Shown here one piece after another: positions 15,207-25,875 of a stretch of DNA of 36,077 nt (position 1 is the stretch's first letter; each line of letters opens with the position of its first letter). A model generated the notes under the pieces. That model saw only the letters and a program-made list of their open reading frames with translations, did no database searches and was not told the origin of the DNA. The DNA is taken from contig DASVVG010000252.1 in assembly GCA_036386655.1 (NCBI GenBank), positions 1-36,077 on the forward strand, in the 5' to 3' direction. The DNA comes from JAHWJX01 sp036386655 (GTDB taxonomy: Bacteria > Pseudomonadota > Alphaproteobacteria > Caulobacterales > Caulobacteraceae). The position numbers were made by a program, and so were the translations under genes.

Positions 15207-17255
15207 ATGCGCCGCGCCAAGCTCCTCGTCGCCGCCAGCGGCGTCACGCTCGCCGCGCTGCAGGCGGGCGCCGCCCTCGCGCAGACGCCGGTCCCCGCGC
15301 ACGGCCGTGAAGAGGAAGCGACCGTCCAGGGCGTCGTCGTCACCGCGTCTCCGCTCGCCATCTCGGCCGACGCGCTGATCAGCAACGTCGAGGTCGTCGG
15401 CCGCGACCAGCTGGACGTCGCTGCCGCGCAAGGTCTGGGCGATCTGCTGACCGGCGTGCCCGGCCTGCGTTCCACCTTCTTCGGGCCGGGCGCCAGCCGC
15501 CCCGTGATCCGCGGCCTCGCCGGCCCGCGCGTTCTGGTGCTGACCAACGGCGTCGGCCAGATCGACGCGAGCGCCCTGTCGCCGGACCACCAGGTCGCCA
15601 CCGACCCGGCCGAGGCGCGCCAGATCGAGGTGCTGCGCGGCCCCTCGGCCCTGCTCTACGGCGGCTCCGCCATCGGCGGCGTGGTCAACATCATCGACGA
15701 CCGCATCCCTGCGACGCCGGCGGAGGACGGCCTGGACGGCCGCTTCGGCGCGCAACTCTCGTCGGTGGACGAGGGTCGTCAGGTCTCCGGTGCCGTGAAG
15801 GTCGGCCGTGGCCCGCTCGTGTTCACCGCCGATGCGTTGTGGCGCGAGAGCGACGACTACACCGTGCCGGTTCCGCCCGAGTCACGCCGTCAGGCCGCGC
15901 TGGAGGGCGAGGACCCCGAACCCGCCGACCGCGTCGAGAACACCGCCGTCGAACTAGCCACCTACGGCGCCGGCCTCTCCTACGTGACCGACCGCGGCTT
16001 CGGCGGCGCCTCGCTGAAGCGGACCGAGACGCAGTACGGCGTCCCCGGCCACGGGCACCATGAGGAAGGCGCCGAAGGCGACGAGGAGGAGCACGGGGAC
16101 GTGGTGATCGACCTCGTTCAGACTCGACTGGACCTCCGCGGAGAGGTCGACGGCGACTTCGGGCCCTTCTCTCGGGCGCGGGGCTCCGTCGCCTTCGCCG
16201 AATACGAGCATACTGAGTTCGAAGGCGGCGAGGTCGGCACGCGCTTCGAGTCCAGCGGGGTCGAAGGCCGCTTCGAACTGGTCCAGCGCGAGCGTGGAGA
16301 CTGGAGCGGCGCGCTGGGCGTGCAGGCCCTCTCGCGCGAGCTCTCGGCGATCGGCGAAGAGGCGTACGTGCCGTCCACCGAGATTGGCGAGGCCGGTCTC
16401 TTCACGGTGCAGCGCTGGGACTACGACGCGTGGGGGTTCGAGGGCGGGCTGCGCCTGGATCGGCGCGAGCTGACGAGCGATGTCGCCTCGCGCGGCTTCA
16501 CCAACTGGTCGGCTTCGGCCGGGGTGTTCTCGCGCCCGGCGGAGGGGCTGTTCATGGGCCTCAGCCTGTCGCGCAACCAGCGGGCGCCGACCGAGGCGGA
16601 GCTCTTCGCCTTCGGCGAGCACGCGGCGACGCGGGCCTTCGAAGTCGGCGACGTGGACCTGGACTCCGAGGTTGCGTGGTCCGTCGAAGCCGCCATGCAC
16701 TACGACCGGGGCCGCCTGGACGCGGACCTGCACCTGTTCGCGGCTCGCTACGAGGGCTTCATCGACCTCCGGCCCACCGGCGAAGAGACCGAGGAGGAGG
16801 TCCAGATCTTCGGCTACCGTCAGACCGACGCGAACTTCCGCGGCGTGGAAGCCGAGGCGAGCTACACGGTTTGGGAGGAAGGCCTGCGCGAGGTCCGCGT
16901 CGAGGGCGCCTTCGACTACGTGCGCGGCGACACCGACCTGGGCGCGCCGGCGCGCATTCCGCCTTGGTCGCTGACCGGCCGGCTCGCCTACGAGACCGAC
17001 GCTCTGGAGGGCCACCTCGAGGTGCGCCATGTGGCCGAGCAGGACCGGGTCGCCGAGTTCGAGCTGCCGACGGACGCCTACACCCTGGTGAACGCCTTCC
17101 TCTCCTACCGGCCGGCGGCGTTGAAGAACGTGGTCATCTACGTGGAGGGGCGGAACCTCGGGAACGTGGAGGCGCGCGAGCACGCCTCGTTCCTGAAGGA
17201 GCTGGCGCCGCTGCCCGGCCGAAACTTCCGGGCCGGAGTGGCGTACCGCTTCTAG
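15207..17255 (+). CDS. znuD: TonB-dependent outer-membrane receptor, ZnuD-like zinc uptake
   Basis: The 682-residue receptor has a signal peptide (ending near ALAQ, residue 23), a TonB-box-like stretch (VQGVVVTAS), a plug domain (about 35-150; PVIRGLAGPRVLVL, IEVLRGPSALLYGGSAIGGVVNI) and a beta-barrel ending in an aromatic residue (VAYRF). A His/acid-rich loop (GHGHHEEGAEGDEEEHGD, about 281-298) is typical of zinc-import receptors such as ZnuD. Together with zur next door and a Zur box upstream, this points to Zn2+ uptake across the outer membrane. ATG 15207 is chosen over GTG 15198 because GGAGG (15194-15198) is then correctly spaced. Its stop shares CTAG with dnaE2. Confidence 0.88.
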   Translation: MRRAKLLVAASGVTLAALQAGAALAQTPVPAHGREEEATVQGVVVTASPLAISADALISNVEVVGRDQLDVAAAQGLGDLLTGVPGLRSTFFGPGASRPVIRGLAGPRVLVLTNGVGQIDASALSPDHQVATDPAEARQIEVLRGPSALLYGGSAIGGVVNIIDDRIPATPAEDGLDGRFGAQLSSVDEGRQVSGAVKVGRGPLVFTADALWRESDDYTVPVPPESRRQAALEGEDPEPADRVENTAVELATYGAGLSYVTDRGFGGASLKRTETQYGVPGHGHHEEGAEGDEEEHGDVVIDLVQTRLDLRGEVDGDFGPFSRARGSVAFAEYEHTEFEGGEVGTRFESSGVEGRFELVQRERGDWSGALGVQALSRELSAIGEEAYVPSTEIGEAGLFTVQRWDYDAWGFEGGLRLDRRELTSDVASRGFTNWSASAGVFSRPAEGLFMGLSLSRNQRAPTEAELFAFGEHAATRAFEVGDVDLDSEVAWSVEAAMHYDRGRLDADLHLFAARYEGFIDLRPTGEETEEEVQIFGYRQTDANFRGVEAEASYTVWEEGLREVRVEGAFDYVRGDTDLGAPARIPPWSLTGRLAYETDALEGHLEVRHVAEQDRVAEFELPTDAYTLVNAFLSYRPAALKNVVIYVEGRNLGNVEAREHASFLKELAPLPGRNFRAGVAYRF

Positions 17256-20200
17256 TGGAAGTCGCGGCTGCGCAGCAGCCGGCCCTGCACGTCCGACCGG
17301 ATCCGCGGGGGCTCCGCCTCGGCTGAGCGGAGGTCGGAGAGGACGTGGCTCAGGTCCTCCACCTCTTCCGAGACGACGTGGATCACGCCGTTCGCCTTCT
17401 GCAGCACGCCCCGCACCAGAAGGAACGAGCCGGTCATCCAGGTCTTCCGCCGCGCCTCGAACCGGTCCTGCCAGACGATCAGGTTCAGCGATCCCGTCTC
17501 GTCCTCCAGCGTAAGGAAGGTGACCCCCTTGGCCGTGCCCGGTCGCTGCCGGATCAGCACCAGCCCCGCCACCGTCACGCGCCGTCCGTCGCGCAGGCGC
17601 GGCTGCTTCAGCTCCTCCGCCGTGACCACCTTCCGCGCCTTCAGCATCGGCCGGAAGAAGCCGACCGGGTGCGCCTTCAGCGACAGGCTGATCGTTCGGT
17701 AGTCCTCCGCCACGTGTTCCGGCAGCGGCATCAGCGGCAGCTGCACGGGCGCGTCCTTGCGCGCCGCCTGGTCGAGCAGGCCCTCGTCCGCCGTCTCCAG
17801 CCCCTTCACGGCCCACAGCGCCGCGCGCCGGTCCATGCCGAGCGAGCGGAAGGCGTCCGCGTCCGCCAGCCGCTCGAACACGTGCCGCGGCGCCCGAGAC
17901 CCGCGCGCCAGCTCCGCCAACGTGCGCGCGCCCGCCTGTCGTGCCTCGACGATCGCCTGCGCGTGCGCCTCCGGCAGGCCCTTCACCGAACGCAGGCCCA
18001 GGCGCACGGCGCGCAGCCGCCCGGTGGGGTCCTCCAGCGTGCAGTCCCAGTCGCTGTGCAGGATGTCGGGCGCGCGCACCTCCACGCCGTGCTCGCGCGC
18101 GTCGCGCACCAGCTGGGCCGGCTGGTAGAAGCCCATCGGCTGGCTGTTCAGGATCGCGGCGCAGAACACGTCCGGCCACCAGCACTTCAGCCAGGCCGAG
18201 ACGTAGACCAGGATCGCGAAGCTGATCGCGTGGCTCTCCGGGAAGCCGTAGGAGCCGAACCCCTCGATCTGCTTGAAGCAGCGCCGGGCGAAGTCCTCTT
18301 CGTAGCCGCGCGCCACCATGCCGCCGATGAACTTCTCCCGATAATCGGAGAGGTCGCCCAGATGCTTGAAGGTGGCCATGGCCCGCCGGAGGCCGTTCGC
18401 CTCCTCGTCGGTGAACTTCGCCGCCTCGATGGCCAGCCGCATGGCCTGCTCCTGGAACAGCGGCACGCCCAGCGTCTTGCCCAGCACCTCGCGCAGCTCG
18501 TTCGGATCATGCGGCGGCGCGGGGCTGGGATACTCGACCGGCTCCCGCCCCTCCCGCCGCTTCAGGTAGGGGTGGACCATGTCCCCCTGGATCGGCCCCG
18601 GCCGCACGATCGCGACCTCGATCACCAGGTCGTAGAACCGCCTCGGCCTCAGCCGCGGCAGCATCGACATCTGCGCCCGGCTCTCCACCTGGAACACGCC
18701 GACCGAGTCCGCCGCCGACAGCATCTCGTAGACCTTCGGGCACTCCTGCGGCACGGCCGCGAGGTCCGGGAAGTCGATCCCGTGCCCGCTCCGCAGCAGG
18801 TCGAACGCGCGCCGGATGCAGCTCAGCATCCCCAGCGCCAGCACGTCGACCTTCATCAGGCCGAGCTCGTCGATGTCGTCCTTGTCCCACTCGATGAAAG
18901 TCCGGTCCTTCATCGCGCCGTTCCCGATCGGGACCGTTTCGTCGAGCCGCCGCTTGGTCAGCACGAAGCCGCCGACGTGTTGCGAAAGGTGGCGCGGGAA
19001 GCCCAGCAGCTGGTTGGCGAGGTCGACCGCGCGCGCGATCTCCGGGTTCGCCGGATCGAACCCGGCCTGGCGCACGTGCCCCTCCGGCATCTCGTCGCCC
19101 CAGCTGCCCCAGACGGTGTCGGCCAGCGCGGCGGTGACGTCCTCGGTCAGCCCCAGCGCCTTGCCCACCTCCCGGCTGGCGCTCCTCGGCCGGTAGTGGA
19201 TGACCGTGGCGCAGATGGCGGCCCGATGCCGGCCGTAGCGGCCGAACACGTACTGCATCACCTCCTCGCGCCGCTCGTGCTCGAAGTCGACGTCGATGTC
19301 GGGCGGCTCGCTGCGCTCCTTCGACAGGAAGCGGGCGAAGAGCAGGTCCTGGTCGGGCTTGGTCGGATCGACCGCGGTGACCCCCAGGCAGAAGCAGACG
19401 ATCGAGTTCGCCGCCGAGCCGCGCCCCTGGCAGAGGATCGGCTCCTCCTGCGACCGCGCCCACTTCACGATGTCATGCACCGTGAGGAAGTAGTTGGGGT
19501 AGTTCAGCTCCTTGATCAGCCTGAGCTCCTTGCGGAGGAGCTCCTCGACCTTCTTCGGAACGCCGTCCGGGTAGCGCCACTTGGCCCCGTCCCAGGCCAG
19601 CCGCGTCAGGTGCTGGATGGCCGTCCAGCCGGGCGGCACCGGCTCGTCCGGGTACTCGTACTTCAGCTGCGAGAGATCGAAGCGGCACCGGCCGACGATC
19701 TCCAGCGTCCGCGCCAGCGCGTCGGGCCAGCCTTTGAACAGCCGCGCCATCTCGGCCGGAGGCTTGAGGTGACGCTCGCCGTTGGGCTCGAGCCTCAGGC
19801 CGGCCGCAGCCAGGGTGCACTTCTCGCGGACGCAGGTGACGACGTCCTGCAGAGGCCGGCGCTCCGGCGCGTGGTAGAGCACGTCGTTGACCGCCACCAT
19901 CGGTGCACGGTGCGCGCGCGCCAGCACGTTGAGCCGGTGCAGCCCCCTGGCGTCCTGCGCCGCGTAGGAGCGTGCCGCGGCGAGGTAGACGCTCCCGCGG
20001 AAGTCCCGGGCCAAGCGCTCCAGGTCGGCTTCGAACCGCGCGTCGAGCATGGCCGGGGCGACCACGATCAGCACCTGGCCCTCCCCATGCTCCAGCAGGT
20101 CGGCGTAGGTCAGGCGGCACTCGCCCTTCTTCGCGCGCAGCTGGCCGGCGCTGAGCAGCCGGGTAAGGCGGCCGTAGGCCTCGCGATCCGTCGGGTAGCA

Positions 20201-20434
20201 GAGCACGCTCGGGGTCCCGTCCGCGAAGTCGAGGCGGCAGCCGACCAGCAAGCGGATCCTCGACGCCTTGGCCTCGGTCCACGCCCGCACCACGCCGGCC
20301 AGCGAGTTGCGGTCGGTGATCCCGATCGCCGCGTGCCCAAGGGCGGCGGCGGTGAACACCAGCTCCTGGGGATGCGAGGCCCCGCGCAGGAAGGAGAAGT
20401 TGCTGGTGACCTGGAGCTCGGCGTAGGCGGTCAT
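17252..20434 (-). CDS. dnaE2: error-prone DNA polymerase DnaE2 (ImuC)
   Basis: The 1060-residue C-family polymerase alpha subunit is the catalytic engine of SOS mutagenesis. It has an N-terminal PHP-like domain, a palm with catalytic aspartates in PDIDVDF (about 377-383), helix-hairpin-helix and OB-fold regions towards the C-terminus (VTVAGLVLIRQRPGTAKGVTFLTLEDETG), and ends ...GRLLRSRDFH. Length is normal for DnaE2. The N-terminus reads ELQVTSNFSFL, so the HxH metal-binding pair of active PHP domains is missing. The start at ATG 20432-20434 overlaps the imuB stop by four bases (ATGA). It is the third gene of the LexA-controlled operon. Confidence 0.95.
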   Translation of the reverse strand: MTAYAELQVTSNFSFLRGASHPQELVFTAAALGHAAIGITDRNSLAGVVRAWTEAKASRIRLLVGCRLDFADGTPSVLCYPTDREAYGRLTRLLSAGQLRAKKGECRLTYADLLEHGEGQVLIVVAPAMLDARFEADLERLARDFRGSVYLAAARSYAAQDARGLHRLNVLARAHRAPMVAVNDVLYHAPERRPLQDVVTCVREKCTLAAAGLRLEPNGERHLKPPAEMARLFKGWPDALARTLEIVGRCRFDLSQLKYEYPDEPVPPGWTAIQHLTRLAWDGAKWRYPDGVPKKVEELLRKELRLIKELNYPNYFLTVHDIVKWARSQEEPILCQGRGSAANSIVCFCLGVTAVDPTKPDQDLLFARFLSKERSEPPDIDVDFEHERREEVMQYVFGRYGRHRAAICATVIHYRPRSASREVGKALGLTEDVTAALADTVWGSWGDEMPEGHVRQAGFDPANPEIARAVDLANQLLGFPRHLSQHVGGFVLTKRRLDETVPIGNGAMKDRTFIEWDKDDIDELGLMKVDVLALGMLSCIRRAFDLLRSGHGIDFPDLAAVPQECPKVYEMLSAADSVGVFQVESRAQMSMLPRLRPRRFYDLVIEVAIVRPGPIQGDMVHPYLKRREGREPVEYPSPAPPHDPNELREVLGKTLGVPLFQEQAMRLAIEAAKFTDEEANGLRRAMATFKHLGDLSDYREKFIGGMVARGYEEDFARRCFKQIEGFGSYGFPESHAISFAILVYVSAWLKCWWPDVFCAAILNSQPMGFYQPAQLVRDAREHGVEVRAPDILHSDWDCTLEDPTGRLRAVRLGLRSVKGLPEAHAQAIVEARQAGARTLAELARGSRAPRHVFERLADADAFRSLGMDRRAALWAVKGLETADEGLLDQAARKDAPVQLPLMPLPEHVAEDYRTISLSLKAHPVGFFRPMLKARKVVTAEELKQPRLRDGRRVTVAGLVLIRQRPGTAKGVTFLTLEDETGSLNLIVWQDRFEARRKTWMTGSFLLVRGVLQKANGVIHVVSEEVEDLSHVLSDLRSAEAEPPRIRSDVQGRLLRSRDFH

Positions 20435-21939
20435 CCGAACAGCCCGTGCACGAACCAGCGCGGCGGCCGGTCGGCGGCGTAAAGTCCGGCGCGGAACAGC
20501 CAGAAGCGGCCGCCCTCCTCGTCCTCGACCCGGTAGTAGTCGCGCACACGGTCCGGCCCCGGCTCGGCCGCGGCGTCTCGCCACCACTCCTGCGCGATGC
20601 GCTCCGGCCCCTCGGCGCGGCGGACCCGGCGGGACACGCCGCGCCAGGTGAAGCGGACCGGCGGGTCGTCGGGCACCGGGGCCATGGCCTCGATCGGCTC
20701 AGGGCGCGCGAACAGGCGCAGCGGCCGCGGCCGCTCGGGGTCCCATGACCGGTCCGGCTTCGACATCGCCGGCGCGCGTGTCACCGCCCGCTCGGGGGTC
20801 CAGCTTTCATGCGGCGTCGCCCGCCACACGCGGTCCTCGCCGAGCCGGTTGCTGAGGCGGTCGACCAGCAGGGCGACCCCTTCAGCCTCCTCCTCTCGCG
20901 CGTCGAGGGTCTGCTGCCGACAGTCGAGAGTCTCGACCCGGCCGGCGGTCAGCGTCACGGCCTCGATCCCGAAGCCGGGGTCGATGGCCTCCAGCCGGGG
21001 CGCGAACAGCTTCACCAGACGGGCAGGGTCGCGGCTCGGCAGCGACGTGCCGATGCGCACCGGGAAGGCCTCGCCGTCGGCGCGGTGGAAGATCGCCTCG
21101 AACCGGCGGCCGCCCTTCCCCTCCGCCTCCAGCCGCACGCAGAGCGTGGCGGCGACGTCCTCCAGCGCACGCACGAAATCGTCCAGCAAGCTGATCGGCT
21201 CGCCGTAGGCGCGGCGCTCGAACCACGGCGTCGGCGCGCGGCGGAAGACCAGCGCCTCCTCGGCCATGCCCACGGCCTGGTCGAGCCGCAGCAGCAGGCC
21301 CTTGCCGAAGCGGCGGACCAGCTGGTCGCGCGGCAGGTCGAGCACCGCGCCGACCGTCTTCAGCCCGAGCCGCTTCAGGGACGCTTCGGTCTCCACGTCG
21401 ACCCGCAGAGCCGCGACGGGCAGGGGCTCGAGCCGGTCCGCCGCTCCCGAAGGCAGCACGGCGCGGCCGTCGCCGTACCGGGCCGTCGCCCAGGCCGCGC
21501 CGGGGGTGTCGGCGATCGCCGCCCGTACCGGGACGTCCGCGGCGCCCAGTCGGGTGACGAAATCGTCCAGCAGGGCCGCCTCGCCGCCCCAGAGGGCCTC
21601 CGCGCCGGTCACGTCGAGGAACAGGCCGTCGGGCGGGTCGACCGCCACCGCGGGGCTGAACCGCACGCACCAGTCGGCCAGCCGCACCAGCGCCTGCGCG
21701 TCGGCCTCCGGCTCGAAGTCGGCGGTGAGCAGCGACGGGTGCAACACCATCGCGTCGGCGAGCTTCTGGCCCGCCCACAGGCCCTCAGCCTCCGCCGCGG
21801 CGTTCACCGCCGCCAGCCGGCGCGCCCCCTTGATCGACTCGACGAGCGCGAACGGCTCAGCCGACGGCGCGGCGGGCCGGCGCCGCCGCCAGCTCGTGAT
21901 CGGCCAGTTCGGCGACCACGCGGACAGGATCCGCCTCAT
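20431..21939 (-). CDS. imuB: ImuB, Y-family polymerase-like mutasome scaffold
   Basis: The 502-residue protein has a Y-family polymerase fold (about 1-330) but lacks the catalytic acids. The start is MRRILSAWSPNW rather than a DxD/DCF type, and PDGLFLDV (about 103-110) replaces the SxDE motif. This fits ImuB, an inactive polymerase paralogue that bridges ImuA, DnaE2 and the beta clamp. A Pro/Arg-rich segment RPRPLRLFARPEPIEAM could hold a clamp-binding motif, which is tentative. The start at ATG 21937-21939 lies 83 bases inside imuA in another frame. The frame remains open to 22581, but only this start gives the ImuB N-terminus. Confidence 0.92.
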   Translation of the reverse strand: MRRILSAWSPNWPITSWRRRRPAAPSAEPFALVESIKGARRLAAVNAAAEAEGLWAGQKLADAMVLHPSLLTADFEPEADAQALVRLADWCVRFSPAVAVDPPDGLFLDVTGAEALWGGEAALLDDFVTRLGAADVPVRAAIADTPGAAWATARYGDGRAVLPSGAADRLEPLPVAALRVDVETEASLKRLGLKTVGAVLDLPRDQLVRRFGKGLLLRLDQAVGMAEEALVFRRAPTPWFERRAYGEPISLLDDFVRALEDVAATLCVRLEAEGKGGRRFEAIFHRADGEAFPVRIGTSLPSRDPARLVKLFAPRLEAIDPGFGIEAVTLTAGRVETLDCRQQTLDAREEEAEGVALLVDRLSNRLGEDRVWRATPHESWTPERAVTRAPAMSKPDRSWDPERPRPLRLFARPEPIEAMAPVPDDPPVRFTWRGVSRRVRRAEGPERIAQEWWRDAAAEPGPDRVRDYYRVEDEEGGRFWLFRAGLYAADRPPRWFVHGLFG

Positions 21940-22618
21940 CGTTCGCCTCCATGATCCACGCCCCCGCGCGTCCGCCTCGGCAGCGGTCGAGCCGCACCCG
22001 CCAGCGAGGCGCGCCGAGCCCGGGCTCGCCCGCCGCCGGCTCGCTCGGAGCCGGGGCCACGCGCCAGCGCGTCGTCGCCGCCGAAGGCCCGCCCTCCTTC
22101 TCCCCGCGGCGACGGCCGAACACCCGCCGGCGCAGCACGAAGCCCGTCGCGCCGCTGCCTTCGCAGGCCAGCTGAAGCCGCCGCCCGGCGACGAGGTCGA
22201 GCCGGTCGACCTCGCCCACCACCGCGGCCACCCCCCTGGCCCGCAGCGCGTCCTCCAGCGCGGCGAGCGCCTCCGCGTCGTCCCCCGCCTCGACGAACAG
22301 CAGCCGCCCCGGCGCGACCCCCAGCCCGGCGGCCCCGGGCGCGTGCAGGTCGGGCCGCTGCAGCACCCAGACGACCTCGCCCGTCTTCGCGAGCCGCGCC
22401 GCCAGGACCGCCGTAAAGGCGGCGACGCAGGCGGCGGTCTCGGCCTCAATTCCCTCCCCCGCCAGCTCATGCCAACGGCCGAGCGGCAGGCCTCCGGCGG
22501 GGAAGCAGGCGTCGACGCGGCCGTCCCCGAACGGCAGCACGCCGTGGCGGCGGCCCCCTTCCGCCTGGGCCACGCGCGCACGCAGCGCGCGCAGTTGCGA
22601 TGCGCGAGCGGGCGTCAT
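21857..22618 (-). CDS. imuA: ImuA, RecA-like mutasome accessory protein
   Basis: The 253-residue protein is the first gene of the SOS mutagenesis operon. ImuA proteins resemble RecA/SulA, and the visible pattern (GDGRVDACFPAGGLPLGRWHEL, WVLQRPDLHAPGAAGLG, LQLACEGSGATGFVLRR) fits them. It lacks a full Walker A, as usual for the family. The start is ATG 22616-22618, with AAGGA (22630-22626) seven bases ahead and a LexA box just upstream. The last 83 bases also encode the start of imuB in another frame. Known role: with ImuB it lets DnaE2 replicate over lesions during the SOS response. Confidence 0.9.
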   Translation of the reverse strand: MTPARASQLRALRARVAQAEGGRRHGVLPFGDGRVDACFPAGGLPLGRWHELAGEGIEAETAACVAAFTAVLAARLAKTGEVVWVLQRPDLHAPGAAGLGVAPGRLLFVEAGDDAEALAALEDALRARGVAAVVGEVDRLDLVAGRRLQLACEGSGATGFVLRRRVFGRRRGEKEGGPSAATTRWRVAPAPSEPAAGEPGLGAPRWRVRLDRCRGGRAGAWIMEANDEADPVRVVAELADHELAAAPARRAVG

Positions 22619-22632
22619 GCGCCTGTCCTTGT

Positions 22633-22672
22633 GTTCCGCTTTTGTTCTGATCCTCGCGCGTGCCTGAGTCAA
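22633..22672 (-). promoter_or_regulatory. LexA-regulated promoter of imuA-imuB-dnaE2
   Basis: The plus strand reads GTTC (22633-22636), seven bases, GTTC (22644-22647): a perfect alphaproteobacterial LexA box. On the minus strand TTGACT (22672-22667) is a good -35, and the box covers the expected -10 and start site. The box ends 14 bases before ATG 22618. Confidence 0.88.
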
Positions 22673-22721
22673 CACGTCGCAAGCTCCGGCGCGGCATGAC
22701 TGATTGTTAACGGGGGGCGGC

Positions 22722-22743
22722 CTAAGGTTCGCCGTCACCTTAG
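22722..22743 (+). promoter_or_regulatory. inverted repeat before the hybrid kinase start
   Basis: CTAAGGT (22722-22728) and ACCTTAG (22737-22743) form a perfect 7-bp inverted repeat with an 8-base spacer, ending ten bases before the TTG start of the hybrid kinase. No Shine-Dalgarno is visible there. It could be an operator or a leader hairpin. Confidence 0.35.
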
Positions 22744-22753
22744 AGACGCCTCC

Positions 22754-24783
<2,030 letters not shown>

Positions 24784-24787
<4 letters not shown>

Positions 24788-25875
24788 GGCTCGTCCTTGA
24801 AGATGGCCACCCGCCGGGCGCCGCCCGCAGTGGCGCTGGCCCGATACATCCCCGACGTATTAAAGCTCCACGCGACCTCGCCGCGCGGCGAGAGCACGAT
24901 CGCGCCGCCGTCGCCCCCGATAGCAGTCAGCTGGCGCTGGATGACGTCGTCGGCCGCGGCCTGGACGCTCATGCCGCGGTGCTCAACGAGGGCGCAGATC
25001 TCGCGCGCGACCGTGAGGCGGATGAAGAACTCGCCGGTGCCGGTGGCGGAGACGCCGCAGGAGCGGTTCGATGCGTAGGTGCCTGCGCCGATGATCGGCG
25101 CGTCGCCGACGCGGCCCCAGCGCTTGGCCGTGGTGCCGCCGGTGGAGGTGCCCGCCGCGAGGTTTCCGCGGGTGTCGAGGGCGACCACCCCCACGGTGCC
25201 GAACTTGCGGTCGAACGCGTCTGAGTCGTCTGAATCGTCCGACAGGGCCGCCGCGGGCGTGGGCGGCGCGCCGGGCGGACGTGGCGGCACTGGCCAGCCG
25301 CGCTTCTGCAGCTCGGTGACCAGGCCGCGCCAGCGGCGCTCGGTGAAGAACCAGGCGTTGTCGACCAGCTCGAGGTTCTGGGTGCGGGCGAAAGTCTCCG
25401 CCCCGTGCCCGATCAGCATGACGTGCGGCGACTGCTCCATCACCCGGCGCGCCAGCGTGATCGGGTGGCGCACGATGGTGACGCCGGCGACGGCGCCCGC
25501 CTTCAGGTTCGACCCGTCCATGATCGAGGCGTCGAGCTCGTTGCGGCCTTCGGCGGTGAAGACGGCGCCCCGCCCGGCGTTGAACAGCGGGTCGTCCTCG
25601 AGCCCGTGGATCACCGCCTCGATGGCGTCGAGCGAGCTGCCGCCGCGCTCCAGCACGGCCGAGCCGCGGTCGAGCGCCGCGTTCATCGCCGCCCGGTAGG
25701 CGGCCTCCGTCTCCGCGTTCATCTGCGAGCGTTCGATGATCCCGGCGCCGCCGTGGATCACCAGCGACCAGCGCGCCTGCGGAGCGGCGGGGGGCGCGGC
25801 GTGCGGCGGGGCGGTCGTGGCGCAGCCCGCGAGGAGGGTCAGGCCGAGCAGCCCGGCGCGGAGCAAAGCTCTCAT
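24784..25875 (-). CDS. isoaspartyl peptidase / L-asparaginase (Ntn hydrolase), lipoprotein
   Basis: The 363-residue product is a T2-family N-terminal nucleophile hydrolase that removes isoaspartyl residues from peptides or hydrolyses asparagine. Motifs include HGGAG near the start, the FNAGRGAVFT and ASIMDG segments, and the autocleavage site FG-T227 with Thr227 as nucleophile (GTVGVVALD), then GTSTGG and GTGEFFIR. It opens with a lipoprotein signal (LLAGC, Cys18), so it should be membrane-anchored in the periplasm. An acidic repeat SDDSDDSD (212-219) lies just before the cleavage site. Its ATG overlaps the stop of the FAH-family gene by four bases. Confidence 0.9.

Noticed and set aside
17345..20482. 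A 1045-codon open frame on the plus strand opposite dnaE2
   Set aside because: It is antisense to a gene with clear family motifs. Its composition (His, Arg, Gln, Val-rich, no known fold) is typical of shadow frames in GC-rich DNA.
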